Source: Oncomelania hupensis
Taxonomy: Eukaryota; Mollusca; Gastropoda; Littorinimorpha; Pomatiopsidae
Length of the DNA: 64,000 nt
Assembly (NCBI GenBank): GCA_036898135.1
Contig: CM072514.1
Location: 14,270,464-14,334,463, forward strand
Direction of reading: 5' to 3'
The notes under the pieces: model-generated
What the model saw: only the letters and a program-made list of their open reading frames with translations
What the model was told of the DNA's origin: nothing
The model's database searches: none
Translations under genes and position numbers: made by a program
Shown: in pieces, positions 1-12,500 of the stretch
How the letters are laid out: the number at the start of each line of letters is the position of its first letter
Numbering within the stretch: the first letter of the stretch is position 1

Positions 1-12
1 TTACATTGAAAT

Positions 13-272
13 AGCACTCGCTACTGTGTCACAAGTTAAGCACCGTCCAGTGCAGTTAGCACTTGGATGGGTGACCGCAAACTGTGAAGCGAAAAATAAC
101 AACGCCCCCAGTTGACTCAACTGTGACTGAGTAGTCTACCTACTCTCTTAAGGGTGGGGAAGGTAAAGCAGCGAGGGAGATAGATGGGCATCACCCTCAT
201 TACGCTGGCCCAAGATAAGTGTGATCTCCAACATCACGCTCCCCTACAAGGCTATGGGACCACCTTTACCTT
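13..272 (+). mobile_element. 5S rRNA-derived SINE with target-site duplication
   Basis: Positions 31-81 resemble the 3' half of eukaryotic 5S rRNA, including the internal-promoter words AGTTAAGC and CTTGGATGGGTGACCGC. An unrelated body of about 190 bp follows. The 12-mer TTACATTGAAAT occurs at 1-12 and again at 273-284, directly bracketing the element, as expected of a target-site duplication made by LINE machinery. The first half of the 5S sequence is missing or diverged, so this is not a 5S gene. The duplication may extend left beyond the window. Confidence 0.75.
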
Positions 273-404
273 TTACATTGAAATCAAATCAATACTTCAG
301 AAAAAAAAAGATCAGTTGGCTTGAGTTAGATCCTATTTGGCCACAGCTTTGGTTAACTGCACTTTATAAGATAATATTATTTAGCGCACATTCATTGTTT
401 TCAG

Positions 405-560
405 GATGCCTGTTGAAGATAGATGAAAGATCGGCAGGGGTGCGACCAATTTTGATCCTGGATAATCTGGAGAGAGTGGACGTAGTAGTTTTGTTTGGTG
501 CTTTGCTGCCCTCACTTGAACAACCTGGCAAGCAGACTGCATTTACTGTTCCTTCTCCTG
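405..560 (+). CDS. CTTNBP2: CTTNBP2-like, first visible exon
   Basis: The acceptor follows TTGTTTTCAG and the donor is G|GTAAGA. The exon starts at codon position 2 and ends with one base of an Asp codon. It encodes the Walker-B-like strand RPILILDNLERVDVVVLFG, typical of the NTPase-like region. Confidence 0.8.
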
Positions 561-3500
561 GTAAGACATTTATTTATATTGTGTTTATTTATTTATGTAT
601 TTATTTTTATTGAATTTACATTTTGTTTTACTTGTTTTTTTGTTTTTATCAGCCACAAGAAGTTAAAGTGGTTTTCGGTCATTTGCATTATGATAAGATG
701 AAGCAGAGCAAAACTCCAAAGGAAATAAAACACGGTAGATTAAAAGTTCACTATTTTGTATCATGATGATGCACACAATAAAATGTGCTTTCCGTTTGCA
801 GACGGCAAAGATGGTGGCAGTGGACAAAAATATTATTTTCCAGAAAACTTCTGCATCCTGGCCACGCTCAATCTCACGAGGTAAGGTTGTAGTAATAAGC
901 AAAAACAAAGTGTTTACTTTTAAAATCCTTCATTGTTTTAACTGTACCTAAATCAAACTACAGTGGAACCTCTCTACAACGACCTTGAAAATGTTGACAA
1001 AAATCGGTCTTTATAGAGAGGGGTCTTTACAGAGAGCATAATGGCCTTTTCTTGAATCAATTTGCCAGTGATCGGAATATTCTTTCTTCTAGCATCCAGA
1101 AACCAATCCCAAACTTTCTCATTTACTTCCGAGTATGTTGTCTTCCTCCGTTTTGATCGCGTACGATCGGCATTATCACCACTTTCCCACCTTTTAAGAA
1201 TGTCATCTTTGTCTCGGATAATTCCTTGAATTTGTGTTTTTCCAACTTTAAGACTCTTTGCGATCGCAATGGCAGTCTCTCCTTTTTTGTGTCTGTTTAC
1301 AACATTAACTCGATCTTCCAGAGATAAAAATTTTCTTTTCTTTGTAGACTCCATCATCCCATCACGCTTTCTTTGCTTCTTCTCAGTGCCGCGCTCGTGA
1401 TGTGAATAAAGTGAAATGCAAACCCCAAACGAGTAGAATCTAGAATGTGACGTTACAAGATGACGTCAAACTTATAGAAGATTACTTTATCGGCTGGCGT
1501 GTCACATATAGGTACCTGTCTGACTGTGCTGAACAAGATCGTAGACAGTTTTTATTGTGCAGTCATGCCGAGAAAGTCGCTATACGGTCTGCAAAGATCG
1601 GTCGTTAGACGTTATAGCGAGGGAGTCGCTATACTGATGACAGCAATATAAGGAAATACATCGGTTAAAATAAAATGGGTCGTTGTAGCGGGGGAGTCGT
1701 TATAGAGGGGGTCGTTGTGAGAGGTTCCACTGTATAACATTAGGACTTAACTAAACAAGACAGCTGTGGGAAAGCTTAGTGATCAGAGGTCCATGGCTCA
1801 ATTTTCCAGATGAACCAGGAAATGTTGTGGGTGAGGGTGACCAATCAAGCACAACAAGGGCAATAATATCCACACATCAGATAAGCATGACAGTCAATAC
1901 AAGGCGTGTTGAACAGTAACATAACTTTGGCCCGCTTTGACTAACATACCACACTGCACTCACAGCGTCGGTCGCAAGCAGGCCTCCTGACGTTTGGTAA
2001 CACAGCATCTCTGACACTGATGGTTTGACACCACACAGGCCTTCATATATAGGTCAGACATCTCTTGCACTGACAGTTTTTACACCACACAGTCAAGCTC
2101 AGCATTCGGGTTTGCTGATATTTGTTTTAGATACATATTACATACAGGGGTAATGTACATTCTTACAGTGGATTTCACCTATATTTAAGAAAAAAAATGT
2201 AACAGTAGTCATGTTTAGACATTCAAAACCACAAAAGTTCGAGCGCTTTGAACTGGAACGCTCGTTGTATACACATAGCTTGTCATTTTTCCCTATTGGA
2301 AAAATATTTCCACCAAGAACAGTATGGTTTTCCGCGGAACAAAAAAGTGTGACAACGGTTTTCCTCCAATGAAAAAGTGTTTTGTGCGTGTCCTCAAGTC
2401 AATGGAAACACAGAACTGGGTGTAATTCACATTGCTCAGCGTGGCGATTGACCCAGAACTGGTCAAAACCATGACAACAGCATGGAAGAAAGACAAGGAG
2501 AGAATACAAAGGAGCAGACAAGCTAGTGGAACAGCGGCACAAGAGATAGGTTTTAACCAAAAAATATGTGGCACACTGGACTTTATCTGTCCTGTCGTTT
2601 TTGTTACAAGGGAGGTAAACACAAGCGCCGCTGAAGACTCAGCACTAAAGCAGAACCTACCCTATGCAATTAAGCATAAGGAAGAGGCGACTAGCAGGAT
2701 CCAAAAACATTGAGACCCTGAAAAAGAGAATAACTGGTAATTAAATGTCACCCGACAGATCTCAACTTTAATTAGGTTTAGTACAGAGCAACTGAAGTGT
2801 AAACATAAAGATTTTGTGCAGCAGTACACCACCAGTCAAAAACCATCACTTTCACCATGCTACTGTCTTACTACTTTGCATTATGGTTTTGGAAATATGT
2901 TTTAATAGTGTTTGTTAACCATCCTGACCAGACAGGTGTTTCTACTCTGTGATCACGGGGCCGGCGAGACACAGAAAACGTGGCTCATGTGCCAACACAA
3001 GACTATCTTGACCGCTCTGAAACGGTGGAGACAGTTTGCCTGCCACCACACCGACTCAACCAAAGCTTTTAGGTTTTGAAGCTAGTTCAGCCAGTCTAGC
3101 TATAAATAGCTTCGCCTGTGCTCTTCTTTCCATTCCTTTCACTGAAAGGGAGGGTGTAGGCAAGCTATAAATAGCCCGCAGCCAGCAAAATGTGGGACAA
3201 CCTAAGAGTGCTGCTCATATAGGCATTGAGCTAGTGTGCCACAGTTTCCTCTTGTGCGCTGCCACAAGGTAGAGGATGAAGACTAACCAAGCTGAAACTG
3301 GATGAAGATTGGTAGTGACCAATTGTCCTGTTGAGTCTTGGAAGCTTAACTGCTCGCCTGTCGTCTTTAAAATTCTTTATTTCTCTTTATCGCACACTGA
3401 CCATTCGAAAATGGATGGAGATGTTTGCGTTATAAATGGACATCATCATCGTCATCACCATCAAAGGAGAACTTGCTGTCTAAGGATAAAAAAAGCTAAT

Positions 3501-6500
3501 CAGTCTCGTGCAACTTTGAGGCAAGTCAGTGTTGCTGATGCATAATCTGTGAAGTCAGTGTGCATCTTTCAACCTTCAGCCAGTGTTGCTGATACACAAT
3601 GTGTGAAGTCAGTGTGCATCTTTCAACCTTCAGCCAGTGTTGCTGATACACAATGTGTGAAGCCAGTGTGCATCTTTCAACCTTCAGCCAGTGTTGCTGA
3701 TGCATAATCTGTGAATCCAGTGTGCATCTTTCAACCTTCAGCCAGTGTTGCTGATGCATAATCTGTGAATCCAATGTGCATCTTGCAACCTTCAGTCAGT
3801 GTTGCTGATACACAATGTGTGAAGTCAGTGTGCATCTTGCAACCTTCAGCCAGTGTTGCTGATACACAATGTGTAAAGTCAGTGTGCATCTTGCAACCTT
3901 CAGCCAGTGTTGCTGATACACAATGTGTAAAGTCAGTGTGCATCTTTCAACCTTCAGCCAGTGTTGCTGATACACAATGTGTAAAGTCAGTGTGCATCTT
4001 GCAACCTTCAGTCAGTGTTGCTGATACACAATCTGTGAAGTCAGTGTGCAACCTTCAGCCAGTGTTGCTGATACACAATGTGTGACGTCAGTGTGCATCT
4101 TGCAACCTTCAGTCAGTGTTGCTGATACACAATCTGTGAAGTCAGTGTGCATCTTGCAACCTTCAGCCAGTGTTGCTTAACCCTTTGAACCCTGGATGCC
4201 CCACCAATTCTGAGCCCCATCCCCTGGGCTCCCCGGAGAAAAATTGCATTTTTAGCATGCTTTTAGTAAAACAACGAAAACATAACCAAAGTGTTAGACA
4301 ACCCAAAGTACTTCAAATGTCATCTCTTCATCTTCATTATCATCCCACAATTGATCGATTACTTCCTGAGTTGTGTACAGTCGCTTAGCGACGCTTCCTT
4401 GATTTGTAGACCTTCGTTTTATGACGCAAAATTGAGAAAAAACCGTCACAAAAACACGCACTGTGCTGCACTAGAGCGCTGACATTTTGCTTTACCTTAT
4501 TCCCAATAACCCTCAATAACCCTATTCCAAACAGCAAGTACTAGAAAGAACAGTAAGCTGTGTACGGACCGCAAGATTAACAGTAAGGTTACGAGACCGA
4601 TTTATCGGTCTTTCGGGGCACAGCTGTTTAAGGGCTAGACCGATATATCGGTCTTTCGGGTTCAAGAGGTTAAGCAAATTTGTGAAGTCAGTGTGCATCT
4701 TGCAACCTCTGTGAAGTCAGTGTGCAGCACCCAGCATTCAGTCAGTGTTGGTAAAGCAATTCAAAAACTTGTTCAGAAAAACTGCAGTCACAAACAAACC
4801 AATCTCTTCAAATTTTTCAAACGTACCAACTAAACCATTGCCAGGGAAAATACTTGTAAAATTTGGGTTGTGCATCAGAATGTATGAAGATTTTTTAAAA
4901 CATTGGTGAATAGTGTCAGATGAGCTTCAGTGTGTGTTAACACTTAGATTTGTAGTTGGACTTTGTTGGCGAATAATAACTAATCTATGTATCGATAAAG
5001 ACAAGCTACTTCAAGAGTTCATCTGTGTGAAGTAAGCTAGTCTTTCCTTCACTATGTTATATGTTTTTCCTATCCTATCCTATCCTATCCTATCCTGTCC
5101 CATAACCCGAAGGTCGTAGGGGCACCACAGATGATCGTTTAACCAGCATACTCCATCTTTCTCTGTCCTCAGCAGCCCTCATGGCTTCGCTCAGTGTCAA
5201 ACCAGTCCATTCTCGAATGTTGTCCTCCCACCTCTTTTTCGGTCTCCCCCTTCTTCTACCTCCTTGCACTGTGCCTTGCAGAATGGTCTTTGCAAGGCCT
5301 GATGATCTGGTGACGTGGCCATACCATCGGAGTTTCCGTTTCTTCACCACTGTGAGCAGGTCATCGTGTTGTCCAATGGCTTGTGTGATGGTCTGTCGGA
5401 CTTCGTCGTTGGTGATGTGTTGGGTATAGGAAATGCACAGAAGTCTTCTGTAGCACCTCATCTCCATGCTTTGTATTCTTCGTTGGAGATCTGCTGTGAG
5501 GGTCCATGCTTCGCAAGCATATAGGAAGATGGAGATGACCAGAGAGCGCAGCAGTCTTACTTTGGAATGTAGACTGATGGTTCTGTCTTTCCAAATGGGC
5601 TTCAACCTTGTCAGGGCAGCAGTTGTTTGTGCGATCCTGGAGAGGACTTCCTGTCGAGACCCATTGTCTGACACAATGGCTCCTAAATATTTGAAGCTGT
5701 GCACTGTGTTGAGGGATTGGCCTTGTACTTTGATGTCCGTGTTGATGCCATTGGTGTTGTTGGTCATCATTTTGGTCTTCTCTGCACTTATTTCCATTCC
5801 ATAAGCTCTGGAGGTGGTGTCAAGCCTCTGTACAAGCTGTTCGTTCTTGTTCCTCTCCAGCCAATCCATCAATATCATCCGCAAAACGAAGATTGGAGAT
5901 TGCTCTGCCCCCTATGCTGACCGTGCCTTCGTGATCTGCAAGAGCATCTGACATGATGCGCTCTAGGAAGATGTTGAAGAGTGTTGGAGAGAGTAGGCAT
6001 CCTTGACGCACACCGATTGTTGTTCTGAACCAGTTCCCGATGACGCTGTTATGGAGGACTGCACTGGTAGCCTTGTCATACAGGCTTTTGATGACTTCTA
6101 TAATTTTAGGGCTGATGTTGTACACTTTCATGGTTGCCCATAGAGCTGCATGCCAGACTCGGTCAAATGCCTTCTTGAAGTCTATGAACACATGATATAG
6201 ATGTTGTTGGTGCTGTAGGTATTTCTCACAGATTATTCTGAGGTTGAAAATCTGTTCAGTGGTACTTCGCCCTGCCATGAATCCTGCTTGTTCTTCAGCT
6301 ATGATTTGTTCAGCTTGTGGTTTCAACCTGTTGAGTATTATTTTCAGGAGGACCTTGCTGGGATGGCTGATGAGGCTGATGGTGCGGTAATTTTCACACT
6401 CCTGAAGGTTACCTTTTTTGGGAAGAGTGATATGTTTTTCTCTCATCAAAAATGCACAATTAAAATGCCACAATTTGTATTCAGTGCGCGGAGAGGGGAG

Positions 6501-9500
6501 GGGAGGTGGGATCATTCACCTGCACACTCTACCAGTACCAGCGCTTTGGTAGCCCTGGACTGCGGCCACGTTCCTCTTTTTGAACTCCAGACCATTGTGT
6601 AATCACTATAACAATATTTCCTTTAGATGAGAGTATAAACTGAGGTCTAGTCTGTGCACACATGCATCCCATCGTGCAGACTTCCAAGATCCAGACACTC
6701 ATGTCCTAGATAGGTGAGTGTCAGCTACATAAAAACAACGCCTAGCGAGCACTAGGTCCCTTCTCTCCTGACCCCTGGTCATCCAAGCTTGTGCTCAATG
6801 GTGTGGGTGGTCAGGCAGTGCAACTAGGGCAGCAAGGGGGCGCCTTGAGTGGCTTGAGGTACATCCTGTAGCAGCCAGCAGCTGTTCAGCTGGAAAAGCA
6901 CTGTATAACAAAGACCATATAAATAAACTTCAGAAAGGAACCGATAAACTGTAAGAATAATCGGTGTCCTCAACTCCACTGCCCCTCAGTATATTGTTGA
7001 CCTTCACATGTATATACCTTTTACACCACTTCACTCTTCCTCTGACGCCCGGCTGTTTGCAGTTTCATCTGTGCGGACCAAGTCCTATGTTGAACGTACT
7101 TTCTCTTATCAGGGCCCTAGTTATTGGAACAAATTGCCTGTTTCTCTCAGTAATTCATCTTCAATTCAGCAGTTTAAATCCTCTCTTAAAACTCATTATT
7201 TTCCTTCCAACGATTGAAATCGATGAAATAGATCTACACAGTCATAGTTCTTGTGTGAGTATGTGCGCCTGAGTGAGTGTGGGTGAGTGTGTGTGTGTGT
7301 ATGTTAGAGTCATTAGTTTTTATATATAAGGTTACTGTTAATAGTTAAGAAGTTTTCCTCATTTTGTTTTGTAATTAAAGTTGTTATGTACTCGTCTAAG
7401 TGCCTAGAGCTAAGTCTAGATTAGGTGCATAAATATTAAAAATATTACTAAAAAATAATAGCAACAATAATAATAATCCATTAATACTGCTTCTTGGGTT
7501 GACCTTCTTTGGTTGTTGTTGCAGACAAGCAAGCCTGGAGCCCACCCTACAACACCTGTTTCACTGGGTCCACTTCAAACAGGACTCTGAACCGCTACGG
7601 AATCTGCTGGCCCGCCATTTCTTGCGCCGTCTGTTTCACATCGGCCGGGGCCAGTTGCCAGGAGCCGACAACCCTTTGCTGCGCGCAACGGAGTGGGTGA
7701 TCTGCGTGTGGCAGCGACTGAATGACAGCCTGAGCAAGCTCGGGCTGCCGGACGTGGTGCTGGGGCCTTGCGGATTTTTCAAGTGTCCGTTGGAGAAGCA
7801 GAATCCACAACTTATATTGCAGTGAGTGCACTGACAACTTTGTGTACTTGTATTGAATTCAGAAAAAGCGGGGCTGTTGTTGTTTCACAAGTATCATCAC
7901 TTTGGCCACTCGTTAAAATAATGTGCAGAAATAGTGACAGTGAAAGTTAAAGTAAAAGCACTCTGTGAAGAAAGTCTACAACTGAAACGTCAGAGATCAT
8001 TCTTTTACCAAGTATCTCCCTTTGTTTGACTTGTCAATTTAAAAATTAATCTTACGGTGCCATAAAACAGATGCAATTGAATGAGAACCACACTTAAAAT
8101 GTTGAAGTAAAAGTGGCATGGATTGTTCTGTGACTTTACTGAAGTTAGTGATTTTCCTTTTTAGTGTAAGTCTGTTCTGTAATTGTGTACAGTCTCCGTT
8201 TTAAAAATTATTTGAACAGTTGACTGAAAGCATTGACTATGCATTTTTATATGCATGTATAATAAGAATAATAGTTTTACCAAAAATATATTTTTGGATG
8301 ATAGTAATAATGGAGGCGATGGGTGCCTGCCTTATTTGTTAATCAAAAATTACACAGTGCAGCGATCTGTAACTAATATACACTCTCTCTCACATGTTAC
8401 AGACACTCCTACATACACAACACACACACACATTCATCACTGACATGTTACAGACACTCCTACATACACAACACACATACATTCATCACTGACATGTTAC
8501 AGACACTCCTACATACACAACACACACACATTCATCACTGACATGTTACAGACACTCCTACATACACAACACACACACATTCATCACTGACATGTTACAG
8601 ACACTCCTACATACACAACACACACACACATTCATCACTGACATGTTACAGACACTCCTACATACACAACACACACACACATTCATCACTGACATGTTAC
8701 AGACACTCCTACATACACAACACACATACATTCATCACTGACATGTTACAGACACTCCTACATACACAACACACACACATTCATCACTGACATGTTACAG
8801 ACACTCCTACATACACAACACACACACATTCATCACTGACATGTTACAGACACTCCTACATACACAACACACATACATTCATCACTGACATGTTACAGAC
8901 ACTCCTACATACACAACACACACACACATTCATCACTGACATGTTACAGACACTCCTACATACACAACACACATACATTCATCACTGACATGTTACAGAC
9001 ACTCCTACATACACAACACACACACATTCATCACTGACATGTTACAGACACTCAAACATACACAACACACACACATTCATCACTGACATGTTACAGACAC
9101 TCCTACACACAACACACACACATTCATCACTGTAACGTGTTACAGACACTCCTACATACACAACACACACACATTCATTACTGTAACGTGTTACAGACAC
9201 TCCTACACACACAACACACATACATTCATCACTCACATGTTACAGACACTCCTACATACACAACACACACACATTCATCACTGACATGTTACAGACACTC
9301 AAACATACACAACACACACACATTAATCACTGACATGTTACAGACACTCCTACACACAACACACACACATTCATCACTGTAACGTGTTACAGACACTCCT
9401 ACATACACAACACACACACATTCATTACTGTAACGTGTTACAGACACTCCTACACACACAACACACATACATTCATCACTGACATGTTACAGACACTCCT

Positions 9501-12500
9501 ACATACACAACACACATACATTCATCACTGACATGTTACAGACACTCCTACATACACAACACACACACATTCATCACTGACATGTTACAGACACTCCTAC
9601 ATACACAACACACACACATTCATCACTGACATGTTACAGACACTCCTACATACACAACACACACACATTCATCACTGACATGTTACAGACACTCCTACAT
9701 ACACAACACACACACATTCATCACTGACATGTTACAGACACTCCTACACACAACACACACACATTCATCACTGTAACGTGTTACAGACACTCCTACATAC
9801 ACAACACACACACATTCATTACTGTAACGTGTTACAGACACTCCTACATACACAACACACACATTCATCACTGACATGTTACAGACACTCCTACATACAC
9901 AACACACACACATTCATCACTGACATGTTACAGACACTCCTACATACACAACACACACACATTCATTACTGTAACGTGTTACAGACACTCCTACATACAC
10001 AACACACACACATTCATCACTGTAACGTGTTACAGACACTCTTACATACACAACACACACACATTCATCACTGACATGTTACAGACACTCCTACATACAC
10101 AACACACACACATTCATCACTGACATGTTACAGACACTCCTACATACACAACACACATACATTCATCACTGACATGTTACAGACACTCCTAAATACACAA
10201 CACACATACATTCATCACTGACATGTTACAGACACTCCTACATACACAACACACATACATTCATCACTGACATGTTACAGACACCCCTACATACACGACA
10301 CACATACATTCATCACTGACATGTTACAGACACTCCTACATACACAACACACACACATTCATCACTGACATGTTACAGACACTCCTACATACACAACACA
10401 CACACACATTCATCACTGACATGTTACAGACACTCCTACATACACAACACACATACATTCATCACTGACATGTTACAGACACTCCTACATACACAACACA
10501 CACACATTCATCACTGTAACGTGTTACAGACACTCCTACATACACAACACACACACATTCATCACTGTAACGTGTTACACTCCTACATACACAACACACA
10601 CACATTCATCACTGTAACGTGTTACAGACACTCCTACATACACAACACAGACATATTCATCACTGACATGTTACAGACACTCCTACATACACAACACAAA
10701 CACATTCATCACTGACATGTTACAGACACTCCTACATACACAACACACACACATTCATCACTGTAACACATTCATCACTGTAACACATTCATCACTGTAA
10801 CACATTCATCACTGTAACACATTCATCGCTGTAACACATTCATCACTGTAACACATTCATCAACATTCATCACTGTAACACATTCATCACTGTAACACAT
10901 TCATCACTGTAACACATTCATCACTGTAACACATTCATCACTGTAACACATTCATCACTGTAACACATTCATCACTGTAACGTGCATTATAAAAGGCATG
11001 TTACTACTAGAAGAGGAAAATAAAATCAAATGTTTATTTCTGAAAGTGTTTAGATTGACTGCCTCCAATACCATTATTGAAAAGAGGGAAGAAACCAGAG
11101 TACCCGGAGAAAAACCCTTGGTGATCTGAGATTTGTTGCTGAGAACAGATAAAGATGGAGTACTCTGGTTAAACGATCATCTGTGGTGCCCCTACGACCT
11201 TTGAGTTACTGGATAGGATAGGATAGGGTCTGAAAAAACAAAAACTGTACCGAAGTGTGATAAGTGCACTCACTGACTACTTGACTTAAGTGAAATGATT
11301 GTTGGTTTTTAGCTGGGTACGTGACATGTGGAACAACGTGATCAGTCCTCAAGTGAGGGACGCTGTCAAGCGGGGCACAGGCAGCCAGACCCCACACTCC
11401 AGCCAGCACAAGGTGGCCAACACTGCCCTCTACGTCTTGATGCAGCGAACCATCGTCCTCTCCTGCCCTCTCCCTGCCCACGGTAAGCCTTACCTCTCCT
11501 TTCCTTGAGCAGCTCTTTGGTCTGTAAAGTGCTTACAGCAAATGAGCGGGGATTTTTATATTTAAAAAATCAGCAAGATGGCAAGCCATTTAAATGTTTT
11601 TCCAGACACTCTCGCGTAATAAGCATTTTTGAATGTGCGACATTTGTTGGCGGCGTGGTGGCGCAGTTTTATCCTAATGAAACAAAAAGAAAACATGGAA
11701 TCGTCTAAGCCAGTTTGTAGATACAGTTCAAAACCTGTTAGGAAAATGGTGAAGCACAATGATCATGACCTTTGAGAAAGTCCAAGTACCATTGACTTAA
11801 TATTTATTTATTTATTTGATCATTCTTATATAGCGCTTTTCCAGCTCAAGAGCTGCTCAAGGCGCTGGCCGATACAGGATCTAACTCATGCCGCCTGAGA
11901 TGCCCACCCGCAGCCTTTGGCGCATGGTCTGACGCCCGGACAACTGAGCACAATCCTGGGCAGCCAGGGATGTGGGAGAAGGACCAAGTGCATGCTGGGT
12001 GTGTTCTTGTCACCGGCACTCACGCGTCTAGGACATGAGCGTCAGGATCTTTAAAGTCCGTTATGATGGAATGTATGCGACAGACTAGACCTCGGTTTAT
12101 ACTCTCATCCGAAGGAGTAGGAAAACAGGAGTAAAGTGTCTTTCCCAGGGTCACAACACAATGGCCCGGCCAGTGCTCGAACCCGGGACCTTCAGATCCA
12201 CAAGCCGAAGCACTACCATTAGACCACAGTGCCTCCCTATTAAGGTAAGTCTCCTCTCTGCAAATCCTAATCGGGAAGAGAGGGGACTATAAACTGATAC
12301 ACATACATACCCTAATATGCTTAGCAGTAGATGAATTATAAAAATGATGCAGTTCAACCACTACTGATGTAAGCATATACGTCAACCATTCATTTGCAGC
12401 TTAACTCATTGGATGGGGAACTTTTTAGCCATTTTTGTTTCCTGAAAATGCATTATTTGAGCATTTTATTTTTTGAAAGTGCAACTACCTAAAATATAAA

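Noticed and set aside
31..81. 5S rRNA gene
   Set aside because: Only the 3' half of the 5S sequence is present, with substitutions, and it is fused to unrelated sequence inside a duplication.
3526..4085. Repeat-protein ORFs on both strands
   Set aside because: They follow from a 54-bp unit lacking stops in several frames; no start context, splice sites or conserved domain.
9042..10715. Several short ORFs of His/Thr/Cys/Val repeats
   Set aside because: Translations of the 49-bp minisatellite.
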